From positions 558,001 to 622,000 of the forward strand of contig JAGFMI010000017.1 of NCBI GenBank assembly GCA_021030905.1: a stretch of DNA of 64,000 bases, in the 5' to 3' direction. Position numbers and translations under genes: made by a program. The notes below the pieces were generated by a model, which saw only the letters and a program-made list of their open reading frames with translations, was not told the origin of the DNA and made no database searches. Source of the DNA: Pyrenula massariospora. Its lineage: Eukaryota > Ascomycota > Eurotiomycetes > Pyrenulales > Pyrenulaceae. Shown here one piece after another: positions 43,535 to 55,085 of the stretch. Positions within the stretch are counted from its first letter, which is position 1. Every line of letters begins with the position of its first letter.

Positions 43535-46500
43535 CTATTCCGTAGTTTCTTTGAGCAGTGGAAATGACCTGATTAAATCTTTCAGGCACTGTGTTTTCCC
43601 CATTGCCCTGTTCTCCTGGTTTATGGTACAGTTAGAATCTTCTGAACGGCGAGTATTACTTTCATTTTCGTCTTCAGAATTTAAGAACTCGTTTTCGACT
43701 ATCTCATTATATAATCGATGTGTTACTTTGCCTCCATATCTAAGTAAGATAGAAGCACTTTGAAAATACTCTTCACTAACATCTTTGCCTTTCGGTCCTC
43801 GGCTGTACCACAGAGGGAGCACATCAAGAGGAGTTTCACCTCGGCCATTGAGCCCATTGACGTTTGCTCCGCGGTCAAGGAGGAGAGCGACAATCGCAGG
43901 ACACCGGAACGCCAAGTGCAGCGCTTTTGAAGTGTAACCAGCGTCGGCAATTTTGCGAGAGCAATGCCATTTGGGATAGCAATCGTAGATGTCGCTGTTA
44001 GGATCGCTCCCATAGTCGAGTAGCAGCTCTACCATGTCGCGAATATCATCCATATATGGCCCATATATCCCCGTCGGGTTGTACATGCGAAAAAGAGTTT
44101 GGAATGGTGTTAGATCTTCAAATGTCTCCTGGACATTAGCTCCATGCGATAACAAGATTTGAGTAACCTCTGCACAGCCTAAAGGTCTAGAATGGTGGAT
44201 GTTCTCGATAAGTGCATGCAATACCGGCAAGCCGCGATGTGAGGAAAACGCGTGATTGGTTTGAAGTTTCGCCGTTAGGTATATAGGCAAATCTAGAATA
44301 CCGGCAAACGAAAGTGAAGAATCAATTGGCCATTCTCTGGGATCATATCTCTTCGAACCATTAGCAGAGGATATATGTCGTTCCTGTGGAAAAAATGCGG
44401 AAAATTGAGGATTGCTTATGCTGTCTAGCATCTCCAATTGCGAGACTCCAGTTGACATTTCAGCATCGTGAAAAGAATGTACACTTAAACTGAACAAACT
44501 CAGAGCAATCTCTTGAGTCAGCCATTTTATGCGACTATGAAATCCTGCTTTTTTACCAGGAACCGTAGCCTTGATCAAGGCAAGACCAAATTTCGCAAAG
44601 AATGAATGCCCGTTTTCGGAACCGATAGGACTATGTGAAAGGTCCAGAAAACTTCTGAATCCCGGCTGAGACACAAAATCTTTGACAGTTTGATGCATCA
44701 GCTGTACGGCAGGGGCGGATTCCCGATATTTCATTATGTAGAGAGGATAACTTGGAGGGTCCCCAAGATCGTCCTCAGCCCGATCAGGTCGAGAAGTAAT
44801 TGTACAAGTGGATATCTCCACAAGCCCTCCGCAGCGGCTTCTAACACGTCGCTGAAGAGTGTCAACATCAGCAACAGATAACTCTTTACCCATTTGTCCA
44901 AGAGCCTGAATGCCGTGTTCAAGGTCTGGAGCAACTGCGCATTTAAGGATGTATGAGAATTCTTGTAGATTAAGGGGTCGGCGAGCCCGAACAAGGATCT
45001 CAAGCATCGCATAAGCTTCAAAATGATAGCCTTGTCCCTTCACTCTTTGTAATAGTGCTTCATAAAGATCTCCAAGCTCTTGTGGAAATGAAATGAGTAT
45101 GTCATACATTTCTTGGATTTCTGCGCCTGCAGTTCTAGCCTCTAGCAGATTCTGCAGCACCAGTCTGATCCACAGAAAGACGCCTTCAGCCCGTTCAAGA
45201 ATTCGAAAGATCAATTTTTGCACCGACTTTTTTTCGCTACCGTGTCTAGATTCGAGCCACGGTTTCATGGCCTCGTGCTCAAATACTGTGTCCCAGACGT
45301 ATTTTTGGATGTCCTGGGTGGTATAGTCCTCCATCCGGAAACCTGGACGGTTTTTGAAGCGGTCATTGAAGACATTCCATGGACGACTAGCACAACAGAT
45401 TCTCACTTTAGTCAGAGAAGTCGGTGATCGGTGTATTGACCTTTCAACGAACGTTGCAATCTTCTCGACAGGGCCATCAAATTCGTCCAGAGCATCCAAA
45501 AATAACGTAATATCCAGAGGTGTGACTTGCTGTTCCAAAATACTCTTCCATGTGCCATTCAGTTGGGTAAGAGACCACTCTTTGCCTCCGGTTCCTTTCA
45601 GATTGAGAGATCTTGACAGAAGTAACAAAGCCTTATCGCCAACGGCTGACAGTACTTGATGTAGAATGCTTTTAAGAAGACCTTCGAATGACTTTTGAAT
45701 TGCGGAGCCTCGTTGAAAGAAAAAAAACTTGGCAGTAACTGCTAGGTAAGGACGCGAGCCGATGGGACTATGATTTTTGAGCGCGCAGTAGTAACGATAT
45801 ACATGCTTCATGGCCGTAGATTTGCCTGACCCTGGCTTCCCGCTGATCCAAAAGATGGCTTCACCACATCGAAGCCAGTCTGCAAGACCTATATCCGCAT
45901 GTGAGAAATTCCAGTCAAAGGTTTCCTTGTGGGCTGTATCGACCTCTTGATAGCGGAAATTGGTCTCATCGGCATCAACGCTTTGTAAGAAAGACTCCAC
46001 TAAGAATCTGTCAATAGATCGCTGCAGAGTAGATACAGAGCTACATACAACTTGCTCGCTCCTGAGCCTGAGTGATTCCCTCTCGATTGACGTGAACAGG
46101 TTGGGAATTATCTCCTGTTTGCCCTTTATTCGAGTCTAACCGAATAGGGGACGAAGCAAAGTCCCTCCCTCCGGAACGCTCAAGCTGCTCAAGGTTGTCA
46201 ATCTTTCCATATAGAGCCTGGAGAAAGTATAAGATCGGTCCGAGATCATCATCGTTTTCGGAAAACTTGACAAGATTAGAGTGGTCTTTGTCCACCGGAT
46301 ACTGATCTTCTTCCTTGGTTCCACGCTGTATAGCAGAATCAGGATCCACTAGCACCTCAAAAGGTCCGTCTCGTTTCCATTGCCGATCGCTCGACACCTG
46401 TCCCGTATTGTAAGCAATTTGCCAGATCAATGAACGAGGCTTGCCAAACCTGAGGGATTTGAGATTTCTGGGTTTCGTAAACAGATACAATTTCGATGTT

Positions 46501-47438
46501 TCGGGGGAAGGCTATGCCATGAAACTGCTCCTCTAGCTCTGTGAGATACGGAGAGGCTTCACCAAGCGATTGAATAAGAGGCTGATTTGGCTGACCCTTA
46601 ACAATGGGAAGGAGGTGAGATACACGCATGCCTCTATTGGGCACGCCAAAGAAAATTGAACGTTTGATCTTTGACAAGAGGGTAGACTCAAGGGTAAGAG
46701 AATTAGCCATCTGGATCATTGACTGTTTTACGACAATGCCTCCTAGGCTGTGGGCTAGAAATATTATAGGTCTCGTGGAGTCCTCCGCTAGGCCGACCGA
46801 GCGTATTTTGTTAATGAATGAGAGCGAGATGTTTTGAATGGTCTGAAAGGATTCGCTCCGGAGCAAATGAGAGTCATACCCGTATGTCAGGACCCTCATG
46901 AGCGGATACCTCTTGGGAAGAGCATCGCGAAGCCACATAAAATCAGTGATGCGATCACGCGAGCTCCATGACCCAAAGGCGTGACCTGCGAGGCCTGAAA
47001 CCGCGATGCAACTGGCGAGATGGTGAATTTCTGACAATGAAGAGAAAGAGGAGAGGCTCCTTACTCTAACAGATGACGCTCTTGGTCTACTTCATTGAGA
47101 ACAGTAAAACCCCTAAAGTGGGTATCGATAATGATAGTATGAGACAAGCTAGTTTTGCTACTGGAGAAAGACCATTCCGGCCGCAGAGGATCTTTTGGAT
47201 TCCGCAGAACGATAGGTTGGTCTTCGAAGGTGACCGTGGCGACTTTGGTGGGAGGAGACTCGAAGGAATCAATGCTTGAAGCTAGCGATCGAACGGTGAT
47301 GGTCTTCTGATAGTCAAGGACGTACGACAAGAGACGGACCAGTTCATGAAACTGGGAGCAATGGGCGGGAATTTGGCGCACCCGAAAGGTCATCCTTGCC
47401 CGCTGCGTGTCGCCTTGCGAATCCCCGTCGGCACCCAT
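43535..47438 (-). CDS. NLR-like protein: lipase/esterase, NACHT, ankyrin repeats
   Basis: Minus-strand exons 47438-47065, 47011-46450, 46397-46049 and 45999-43535 (introns of 53, 52 and 49 nt, all frame-correcting) encode 1249 residues. Residues 1-125 carry a conserved fungal lead domain (MTFRVRQIPAHCS, VATVTFEDQP). The alpha/beta-hydrolase effector follows: GLAGHAFGSW, MWLRDALPKRYP, LTYGYDS, and the nucleophile elbow AHSLGG (about residue 215), as in SesB-type proteins. NACHT-type P-loop: FWISGKPGSGKSTAMKHVY (about 465), with Walker B ITLFLDALDEFDG. The C-terminal ankyrin region has LLSHGANVQ, LLDYGSDPN and LLLDRGANVNGLNGRGETPLDVL. Expected role: ligand sensing by the repeats triggers the lipase-type effector, in heterokaryon incompatibility or defence. 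The order is typical of fungal NLR architecture and the gene looks intact. Confidence 0.9.
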
Positions 47439-48198
47439 GATGGCACGTCTTAATGGTAACAGTTAATCGGGAAATTAAGCATACCTCTACAAAGATAAAA
47501 TGAGAGAACAGGAGAGCATGTTGAGCACAGGACAGGGAATTCGACATTTGGGTGGTACAGGGACTCGCTACAGCCCGTTTAGGCGGACATTTGGAGGTGT
47601 GGCTGCCATCCAAGGACGAGGCTGCCTGCGAGACTGACTAGGCGACGATCGAAGTCCCTCAACCAGCGAAGCCTCGCCGGTCCAGCGTGACGATGGTGAC
47701 CACATAGCAAAAAGCCCATTGAAGTGTCAAGATTTCACTACAAATGAGTCGGTCGAAACGTCGAGATGGGTTTTACACATAATCTACCGTCGTAGCGCTG
47801 GTGCGGCCACCCAACTTTTCTCCACCATTCTCGGCGGAGCACGGTTTGTACGGAATGCTATGCAGCAGGTGACTATGCCAACTCGATTTATGAGGAATCA
47901 GAATTGGAGAATCTGCGGATAACTGGATACCAAAAAGGCATGTAAACGTCCCGTTTCCCGCGCTATTCAGGCTGACCTTATCCTCCACGAGCACATTAGT
48001 GACGTGAGAAAATTTTACCTCATGACACAAGGGCTACGATTTCCATCATACACCTGCTTTCGAGGGAACTGAAGACATTTGTACATTTACACGCGCATTA
48101 TTTCTAAACCAGGAGCCAGGCAACGGCCAAGAAAGGGAACGATCATGCCAGAAATCGTGAATTTATCAGTACACTCAAGTTCCTAGAGGTATTTGTAT
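47439..48198. other. Spacer between lipase-NACHT and HET loci
   Basis: This is a 760-bp spacer. It contains a 52-bp sequence (47793-47844) that recurs upstream of the HET locus. No gene is seen. Confidence 0.5.
47793..47844. repeat. 52-bp repeat upstream of the lipase-NACHT gene
   Basis: It aligns without gaps to 50383-50434 at about 41 of 52 positions, and ten of the eleven differences are transitions. The shared core is CGGCC.CCCAACTT.TCTCC.CCATTC. It lies about 360 bp before the start of the lipase-NACHT gene. Confidence 0.6.
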
Positions 48199-50237
48199 TT
48201 AGATCAAAACAAACTTAGTCATCCCATCCACCAGCCCGCTCTCATCAGCCCACGCCTCACCATCCATAATCCCAGTGACAAAAGCCGGACCGATGAGCCG
48301 CCATTTTGTACCTGTCTGCCTCAAGACAACGGGCCAGTCAGCGCCTTGAAGCAAGACTACAGAGTCGCCAGCTACTACTGAATGGAAGCTTGTTCCGAGG
48401 GCCGTTCTACCGAGGAAATTGAGACGCGTCAACATCAGTGTCTTATCGCCTAGCTTTCCGGAGAACTGGTTGATCAGGTCAAGAATCCCCGGAGTGTGAT
48501 TCAAAACGCCACCGTCATATCGGATAGAGTTGGATAGCAAAGAAGCCATGATGATCGCACAATTTGTTAGCTCGGTGGTCCACTGTGATGCGGAACTCTC
48601 CTTAGCTGTTTTCCACTTCTCTACGGTTTCTTCTCCAAGGCTGAGGTCGTATTTCGTCTGTGGGTACTTTATAATGTCCAGCCAGATTTTGAAATTCTCA
48701 TGCGGTTCGGAATAGCTGTCTTGATTCAGAAGGTCAAGGAGTGTGTCTTCGGGATCTCCTTGACAGTAAGTTGTGTTGCTTCGCAACATATTGTGTAATT
48801 GGCAGAAGAACCTCGTTTTATCAATCTAAAGTAGAAGTGTCTCGACCTCTTCAAAAAGACCATTGAGGCTGTCGGTCGAAATAGGCAGCTCGCACTGTTC
48901 AAGGTGTGTTGGAAAGACTGCACTAACAGACCTTTTGTTCCTCCAAGCAAGCACGGTTCCAACAACTTTACCCTGGACGTGAAGTTCTCCGGGTTCCGGA
49001 TTCAGAGTCTTCGGTGACAATTTAGTAGTTTTAGAGCCGCCAGTAGCATCGCACGAAGGGGTGAATATTTTGATATTTCCATCAGACCAATCCGGTACCC
49101 AACTTGGAAAAGAAGTATTGCGGTGGCTATGACATGCGTCACCGAGAACTTTGAGCGTACCAGACCACGCAATCATAGCGACAGCAGCTTCTTCGTAGAC
49201 TCGAGAGATCGACTTTTCATAACATATTGCCGGCAGTCGAATGCCCAAGTCTGTATACAATGCGTGTATTCCGTAAATTTTATCTCTTGGCTCCGTTGCT
49301 TGGAGTTGGTTGATGTCCGAGAGACACGAAGAAAGGAAGACGACTCTCCGGTCTCGATCATCCTCCTCATCCTCCAAACTAAGATCAGGCTTAGAGAACG
49401 TCCCATCACGAAGATAATCTCGTATAACATTTCGGACGTCGATCCCAACATGACTCTTGTGTGCTTGCGGATCAAGCTGGTCGATGAACTCTTCAAACAC
49501 AAGGAAATGTGCCGCTGCAGAATAGATATTCCACGGAATAGTGGAATTGCCGCATACTACTTGGCAGTCCCGGGAATATGTCGCCTCTTGTACCGTCCAG
49601 ATTCGTGAATGCCAAGTATTACAAAATATATAGTTCAAAGCCGAAGAGCCAGACTTTAGATGCCCTTCTTCGCGAAGCTTTTCTGCGGTCATGTCAATTA
49701 ATGCTGTAGCTCTGAGTACTTGTGCATACCGTCGAACAACAAGGGCTTCTTCAATCCTCGCTGTGAAGGACATGTCCCAATTTGTTCCAGATGTACCATC
49801 AATTCACATGTAAAATCATTGCCTGGACCAAACCAACACAATGTACGGGTAGCCTTCCTGTATATTTCTCCCATGAGCGTCACCTGTACATTTCGCTCTT
49901 TAACACTTGATGCACCATTTTCCTGGTCTATGCAAATTGCATCAACCCACAACATACGAGTCTTATCTTTGAGTCGTAAATGTCGAAGCGCAGACTCGCA
50001 ATTTGAGGTTACTAAAAGTAGCTTGCCATCGCATAGGATGGGCTCGGTGCCGAACCGTGAGCCCCAACAGTACGAGACTGCTTCATAGCTAATATTGCTC
50101 TTTGGGATATCATCAAGGCCAATTTCAGTCAAGGTAGCTTCCAAGGCAGCCTGAAATTCCAGCGATGGGAGGAGTGCTAGAAGGCGGATTGAACGCGGAG
50201 ACGAAAGCCGACGGTGCTGGAATGCCGTGGCAGGCAT
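48199..50237 (-). pseudogene. HET-domain (heterokaryon incompatibility) locus, integrity uncertain
   Basis: Three coding blocks lie on the minus strand: 50237-49808, 49760-48826 and about 48825-48199. The first two are joined by a 47-nt GTGAAT...CACAG intron. The HET domain covers about residues 45-170: ISYEAVSYCWG, LRHLRLKDKTRMLWVDAICIDQEN, RNVQVTLMGEIYRKATRTLCWFG, then IWTVQEATYSRDCQVVCGN. The C-terminal part has the usual SFPSWVPDWS motif and a late conserved block (GRTALGTSFHSVVAGDSVVLLQGADWPVVLR). HET proteins trigger cell death when unlike hyphae fuse. The junction of the second and third blocks is unresolved: either an odd intron or about one interruption. I therefore mark it as a possible decayed gene; it may equally be intact. 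Confidence 0.6.
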
Positions 50238-50740
50238 TTTGGGTCATGGCTGACTCTCATTACTCGTGTGCTAGCTTCGGCTCAGCGTAGCTGATTTTCG
50301 TGATAAGACGTTAAATGGTTTGGTTCATCATCCTACCGAGCGTCCGATTTACTGGGCACTGACCCGGGCTAACCTGGTATTGTGGCGCCGATACGGCCGC
50401 CCAACTTCTCTCCGCCATTCCCAGGGGAGCATGGCTGGCTGATTCCTGAAAATATCCGACTTTCTTAACATTCTATCAAGGTATATAGTAGAAAGATGTT
50501 ATTGAATCTGATTTTGATCAGTGTTTGAATTCGTGTAATTAATGGTATTGTACAATGTTTGGCGACTAACTTTTGACTGCGAAACTTAAAAAAGTGTTCA
50601 TTTGCTTGCTTTATATTAACGACCCTCGGTGAAGCATACCACACAGGTCACAGACTCTACGTGACTATTCAAACACCCAAGACACTCTGACAATGATTCC
50701 CCCAGATTGACTGATCCTCATCCTATCCCGTCCACTATCT
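50238..50740. other. Spacer upstream of HET locus
   Basis: This 500-bp stretch contains the second copy of the 52-bp repeat. It is otherwise AT-leaning, with no coding signal. Confidence 0.5.
50383..50434. repeat. 52-bp repeat upstream of the HET locus
   Basis: This is a diverged direct copy of 47793-47844. It lies about 150 bp before the start codon of the HET locus, in the same orientation relative to the gene as the other copy is to the lipase-NACHT gene. Confidence 0.6.
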
Positions 50741-53700
50741 TCAAACCCACCGCCGACGATCCTCCCCATTCTCCTCTCCCCCATCCCCCCCTGTACTACC
50801 ACCTCTCCCCTTCACTCCCCACCAAACGCCCCTAAGCTTTTCGCTAAGTTTGCCTACCGGTGCCCCATCCTTGGACTCTCTCTCCCACCGCGACTCCACG
50901 CCGTCCACCCGCACGCTCATACCTCCCTTTTCCCCAACCCCTTCTTCCTTGCCCGCCACCGTCTCCTCTCCCGCTGCCATCCTACGTTCCATCCACGCGC
51001 GTAACCCCACCAAGGCCATAGCCCCGATCGTCATGCCCAGAGCCCCCGTCCCCAGACCGACGGAGATATGGAGTGGGATGAGGGCTTGGACGACGCAGAG
51101 CGAGACGGAGCGGAGGTCGATCCAGCCAGTGCTGAAATCTAGGAGGGATAGTTTGACGAGGAGGGATAGCATTATGCTGTTTACCAGTGGCAGGTTGAGT
51201 TTTGGGGGGTTGCGGAAGACACGAATGGGGTTGAGGAGGATGTGGAAGGTCTTGGGGTCCACGGAGGTGGCTTTGTGGGATGGTGAGGTGCGGCGGAGGT
51301 AGATTGCGACGGAGACTGGGGTGAGGAGGAGGGTTATGAAGCCGAGGATCTACATACCCGCTGTCAGAGCCGTCTTCATACAGGCATTTTCTTGATCAAA
51401 CTTCTGCAAATGGGAGGTTAGGAAAGACATAGACTTACGCCGTGAGCTGTACGAAAATGACGAGAATCGCCCATCCCGACTATGCCGAGGATCGATCCGA
51501 TGATGGCGGACGGGAGGAAGGCAAAGAGTAGGATTCTTTTTTGCCAGGTTGCGGTTTTATAGGGCGGGAGTGGCTTGCCTACGAGCTCGCTGATGCGCTG
51601 GATCGCTCCTAAGATGATGAAGGTGGGAAGGGCGAAGAAGAATGCCGTGATTACGAGAATGACTAGTTGAGAGGATAGAAGTTAAAGAACTGCGTGTGAA
51701 AAGGACATCGACAAGAAAGAGACTGGGCAACGTACTATGAAAGGCCGTAAGGACAGCAAAGCGGACAATGGGCTGCCCATTGACCTTGGCGACGGATGTG
51801 GGCTGGAAGCCAAACTCAAAATGGTTGCCATCTAGCTCTAGGAAGATAGGGTCCTTTGGGAGTAAAGCCGCTGTTGAATTCGACAGAGGTGCCGACGAGA
51901 GCTGTTTGAGAGATATTGTTTTGCTTTCGATAAGACCGAGGCCGATCGAAGTGAGTCCGCCGATACCGTCGCACTTCAATGTATTTACACCCTGCTGTAT
52001 CAAGAAGCTAAAGAAAGTTGAGTTGATGACCGGCGTTGCTGCTGCAGCAGAGGGCTGTACGGTGGTGTCGGCCCTGCTAACACTGTTACGCGATATAACT
52101 GACTGGGGTTAGCTATGGTCACAGATTAGGGAAAGATCCATCCCAGAAATGGATGCCACACCTTTTAGCGGCCAACCTAGATCTAAGTCTCGTCGGCCTA
52201 TTGTTGTGTTTGGGCCTGCAGTATCGGGACTGGCGACTGCTGGGCCGGCTGTACCAAGCTTATTTTTCACGAGCGCGGTCACAAGTAGGACGCCTTCATT
52301 GCCGAGTCCTTGCCCAAAAGCGACTGCACCACCGTTCACAGAGTCATCAAAAGATGCTCCAGTCCCAATAGTGCCTGCTGAAGGATGAGAAAGTGATTTC
52401 AACGAGAAGTTTCCACGGATCAAATTGTTTACACCACCCGCCATTGACGCAGCGCTAACCGCACCATCTATGAGACCTCTTGCAAGGCCCTCAGTGACCT
52501 TTGGTATCTTGATTTGAGACGTTGCATTCTTCGTGTTTATGTTGGCCATTAGCTTCTTCGCAGTCCCATTCGCAAGAAATTCTTGAGTGAAACCTTTTCC
52601 GAGTGCTTGTGAAACAAGTTGCACAGTTCCCGCAGTACCGGCATTTGAAGCATCCGATTGAGGAGCCCCGGTGTCACGTTGCAAGTTCAAGCCAACCGCC
52701 GCGCCTTGCCCGAGGCCTTGAGAGAGACCAAAGGCAGCTGGAGCAAGCATTTGACTGACAGCTACGCCTCCAAGCGCACCCGAGCTGGAGGTCGCAGACC
52801 CTATAAGTTGTTTCATGTTGATATTCCGGCTCAGTGACTGTGAAATGCCTAATCCGAAGTTACCTGCAATGTCTGTAATTCCAGATCCATTAGAGACAGT
52901 GAATTGGTCTTGTGAGAGCCCGAGTCCTGATGCTGTCCCATTGCCAAGTCCTTGGGCGAGTGAGAAAGTTGCTAGTCCAATCGGGAGATTGGAGGTTTGG
53001 TTCAAAGGTACAAGTGGTATGATTGTTGAGGCGAGGCCGTTCCCAAGATTTTGTGCGATTTCATTGATTCCTGATGAATTCTGTCCGTTTGCCGAGGCTA
53101 CGTTTCCTGCCACCGCTTTCGCGCGGTCTGGCGTTGTCAAATTGAGGCCACTGGCGGTACCCATACCCAACCCTATTCCAAGGAACAAAGCTGCGCCACC
53201 AGCGCCATTGAGCAACGAGTTTCCAAGACTACCTATAGCTCCAGATAAGAGACCGCCAAGGTCTCCTAAAGGATTACTGCTGTTCCCACCCGCTGATCCA
53301 CCACCAAGGAGACCCCCGAGCGCTCCAAGGGGGCCTGCTGCTGGGGCGCTGGGTGCTCCATCCGGGGATGTTGTCGCCGTGCTACTCTGCGACGGCGCCG
53401 CAGTTGTACCACCGCCCAGGAGACCTCCGAGGTCGCCTAATTGTCTCTTTGCCAATGACGGTGTATTCAGGATTTCTTTCGCTCCTCCTATATCTCTGGC
53501 ACGATGAATATGTGAATCCATTTCCGTGCTAACGCGCCAAAGGGTATCTGAGTTATAGCGAATTGCAAGATGCTTTGATAGGTCGGCTACAAGAAAATCT
53601 AGCGAGAGGATGGCGTTGTGAAGAGTCGTATCTTCAGAAGAACTCAACAAATCGCCATAAGGTGGGCTCTTTTGCGTAAGTCCACTTTGTGAGGTAAAGA

Positions 53701-53809
53701 TTTCGACAGACCAAAGCTGAGACAAAGCATTCTTCCAACCACAGAGAACGATAATAAAAGCACATAAAACGAATAAAACAGTCATATAGCTCTTATGGTA
53801 GGATGCCAT
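50741..53809 (-). CDS. Glycine-rich multipass membrane protein, cytochrome b561-like C-terminus
   Basis: Minus-strand exons 53809-52162, 52098-51736, 51662-51439 and 51349-50741 (introns of 63, 73 and 89 nt, each frame-correcting) encode 947 residues. The N-terminus has a signal anchor (YMTVLFVLCAFIIVLCGW), then an extracellular stretch and Gly/Leu-rich repeats. A degenerate unit G-L-G-x-G-x-A-x-G-L-x-L recurs (GLGMGTASGLNL, GLGNGTASGLGL, GLGQGAAVGLNL). After exon 2 come about five membrane helices (ILVITAFFFALPTFIILGAI, ILLFAFLPSAIIGSILGIVG, HGILGFITLLLTPVSVAIYL, two more) and a charged cytosolic tail. The His placement (SRHFRTAHG) recalls cytochrome b561 proteins, but heme binding is not proven. 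A cell-surface or plasma-membrane role is inferred. The upstream in-frame TTG start was rejected in favour of the ATG at 53809. Confidence 0.75.
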
Positions 53810-55085
53810 ATCGATCTTGTCGGCCTTGATAAGTAGGAGTAGCTGAAAAGCGCGAAGCGCTGCAAACAAAAAGCACAGCAGCCCTTGCGAGGGCTGCTTG
53901 TGACTTGGACGATGGCAAAACGCATCATGATATCCTCCATCGGCCAGTCACACAAAAAAAGGAGTTGTGATCAGTAAAGGCAGACAACAGGGAGCTCCTT
54001 GCATTTAGTTGACCAACCAAGCATCAGAGCTCTCCGCGCAGAGGTGCAGTAGAGCATGGACATTCACGATGAGACATTCTCTGTTTTGAGCCGAGCGGCT
54101 CCGGATCGGGAAAACGAAGTTATGCACAAGTTTTATGAAAATCAGCCGACAATTGTGAAATAGTGAGCTGTGCGACGAGCAATGTTTCTTGCTTGCCTTC
54201 TGGAAGCCTAGATGGAAACCGCAGTGGTGGTATGAGAATCCCTGCGAGAATCGAAACGGTCGAATCAATGCCGAAATGTGACAGGCGCCTGCCACAATCG
54301 GCTTTATTGCTGGCAGTATCCGGTCCAACCTTTGAACAAACGTGAGCAAACGACAGATATTTACCTTTTAATATTGACATGGCACATTGCTTCGCGCTGT
54401 AATGACCGATGCGTGAATTTGGTATTATCTAAATTGGCAAAATTTGCTGGCCTGGAAAGAAGTTAATACGGTTGTGAAATGGCATTTCCATCCTTGCCTT
54501 GCGCAACTCAGCGCTACTGTCTCGGGAATGCAAATTCTGAAGAATCATCCTGGCGCTGATCGCAAGATGCAGAACCAAGGCAATGGCTCCCTATTCGCCT
54601 ACATAGCTAAGGGGTTCACTAGATTTAGCACGAGAATCTTTCGTTTCATTTTGGTCCGGGGAAGTGTTTGGGGTGGAGGTTTTGTACTAACCGCATTCAG
54701 TTGTTTGGTTTGGTGCAGTTTCCATCCACTTTGCCAAGCAGGTAGACAGGGGATCGTTGATTCAACGGGTTGGGCGATACGAGTAGCCATGAGCGAAAGG
54801 CATCCAAAGAAGCTGTTCCACATAGTGATGAGGTCGCCGCTCGGTGAACTTGGAAGGCTGTGGCCCCATATTTTGGGAGTCCAACGCTCTTTTGGGAGGT
54901 TGGTCGTCTCTCACTGGCCCGAATCGGTAGTCTTGGCTCAATATCGGTCACGTGATATGTGATCAGAACTCGACTCGAAGACGTTGGGCTTCCATAAGAG
55001 CCTCGGACAGACCCAAATCCGTTTACAAACACGTACAGTGTCCTTTCAAACCAAGCTCAAATTCCCTGAAGTGCCTCCTGTCATG
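53810..55085. other. Spacer upstream of glycine-rich membrane protein gene
   Basis: This 1.28-kb stretch lies between that gene's start and the COQ3 stop. A short perfect hairpin sits at 53877-53898. A plus ORF (54444-54962) overlaps minus ORFs and has no domain; it is probably chance. Confidence 0.5.
53877..53898. repeat. Perfect 9-bp hairpin with TGCG loop
   Basis: AGCAGCCCT-TGCG-AGGGCTGCT lies 68 bp before the start codon of the glycine-rich membrane protein gene. In the transcript it could fold in the 5' leader. It is not followed by a T-run. Function unknown. Confidence 0.5.

Noticed and set aside
52815-53507. 230-codon plus-strand ORF rich in Pro and Ala
   Set aside because: It mirrors the Gly/Leu-repeat coding strand of the membrane protein gene; a composition artefact.
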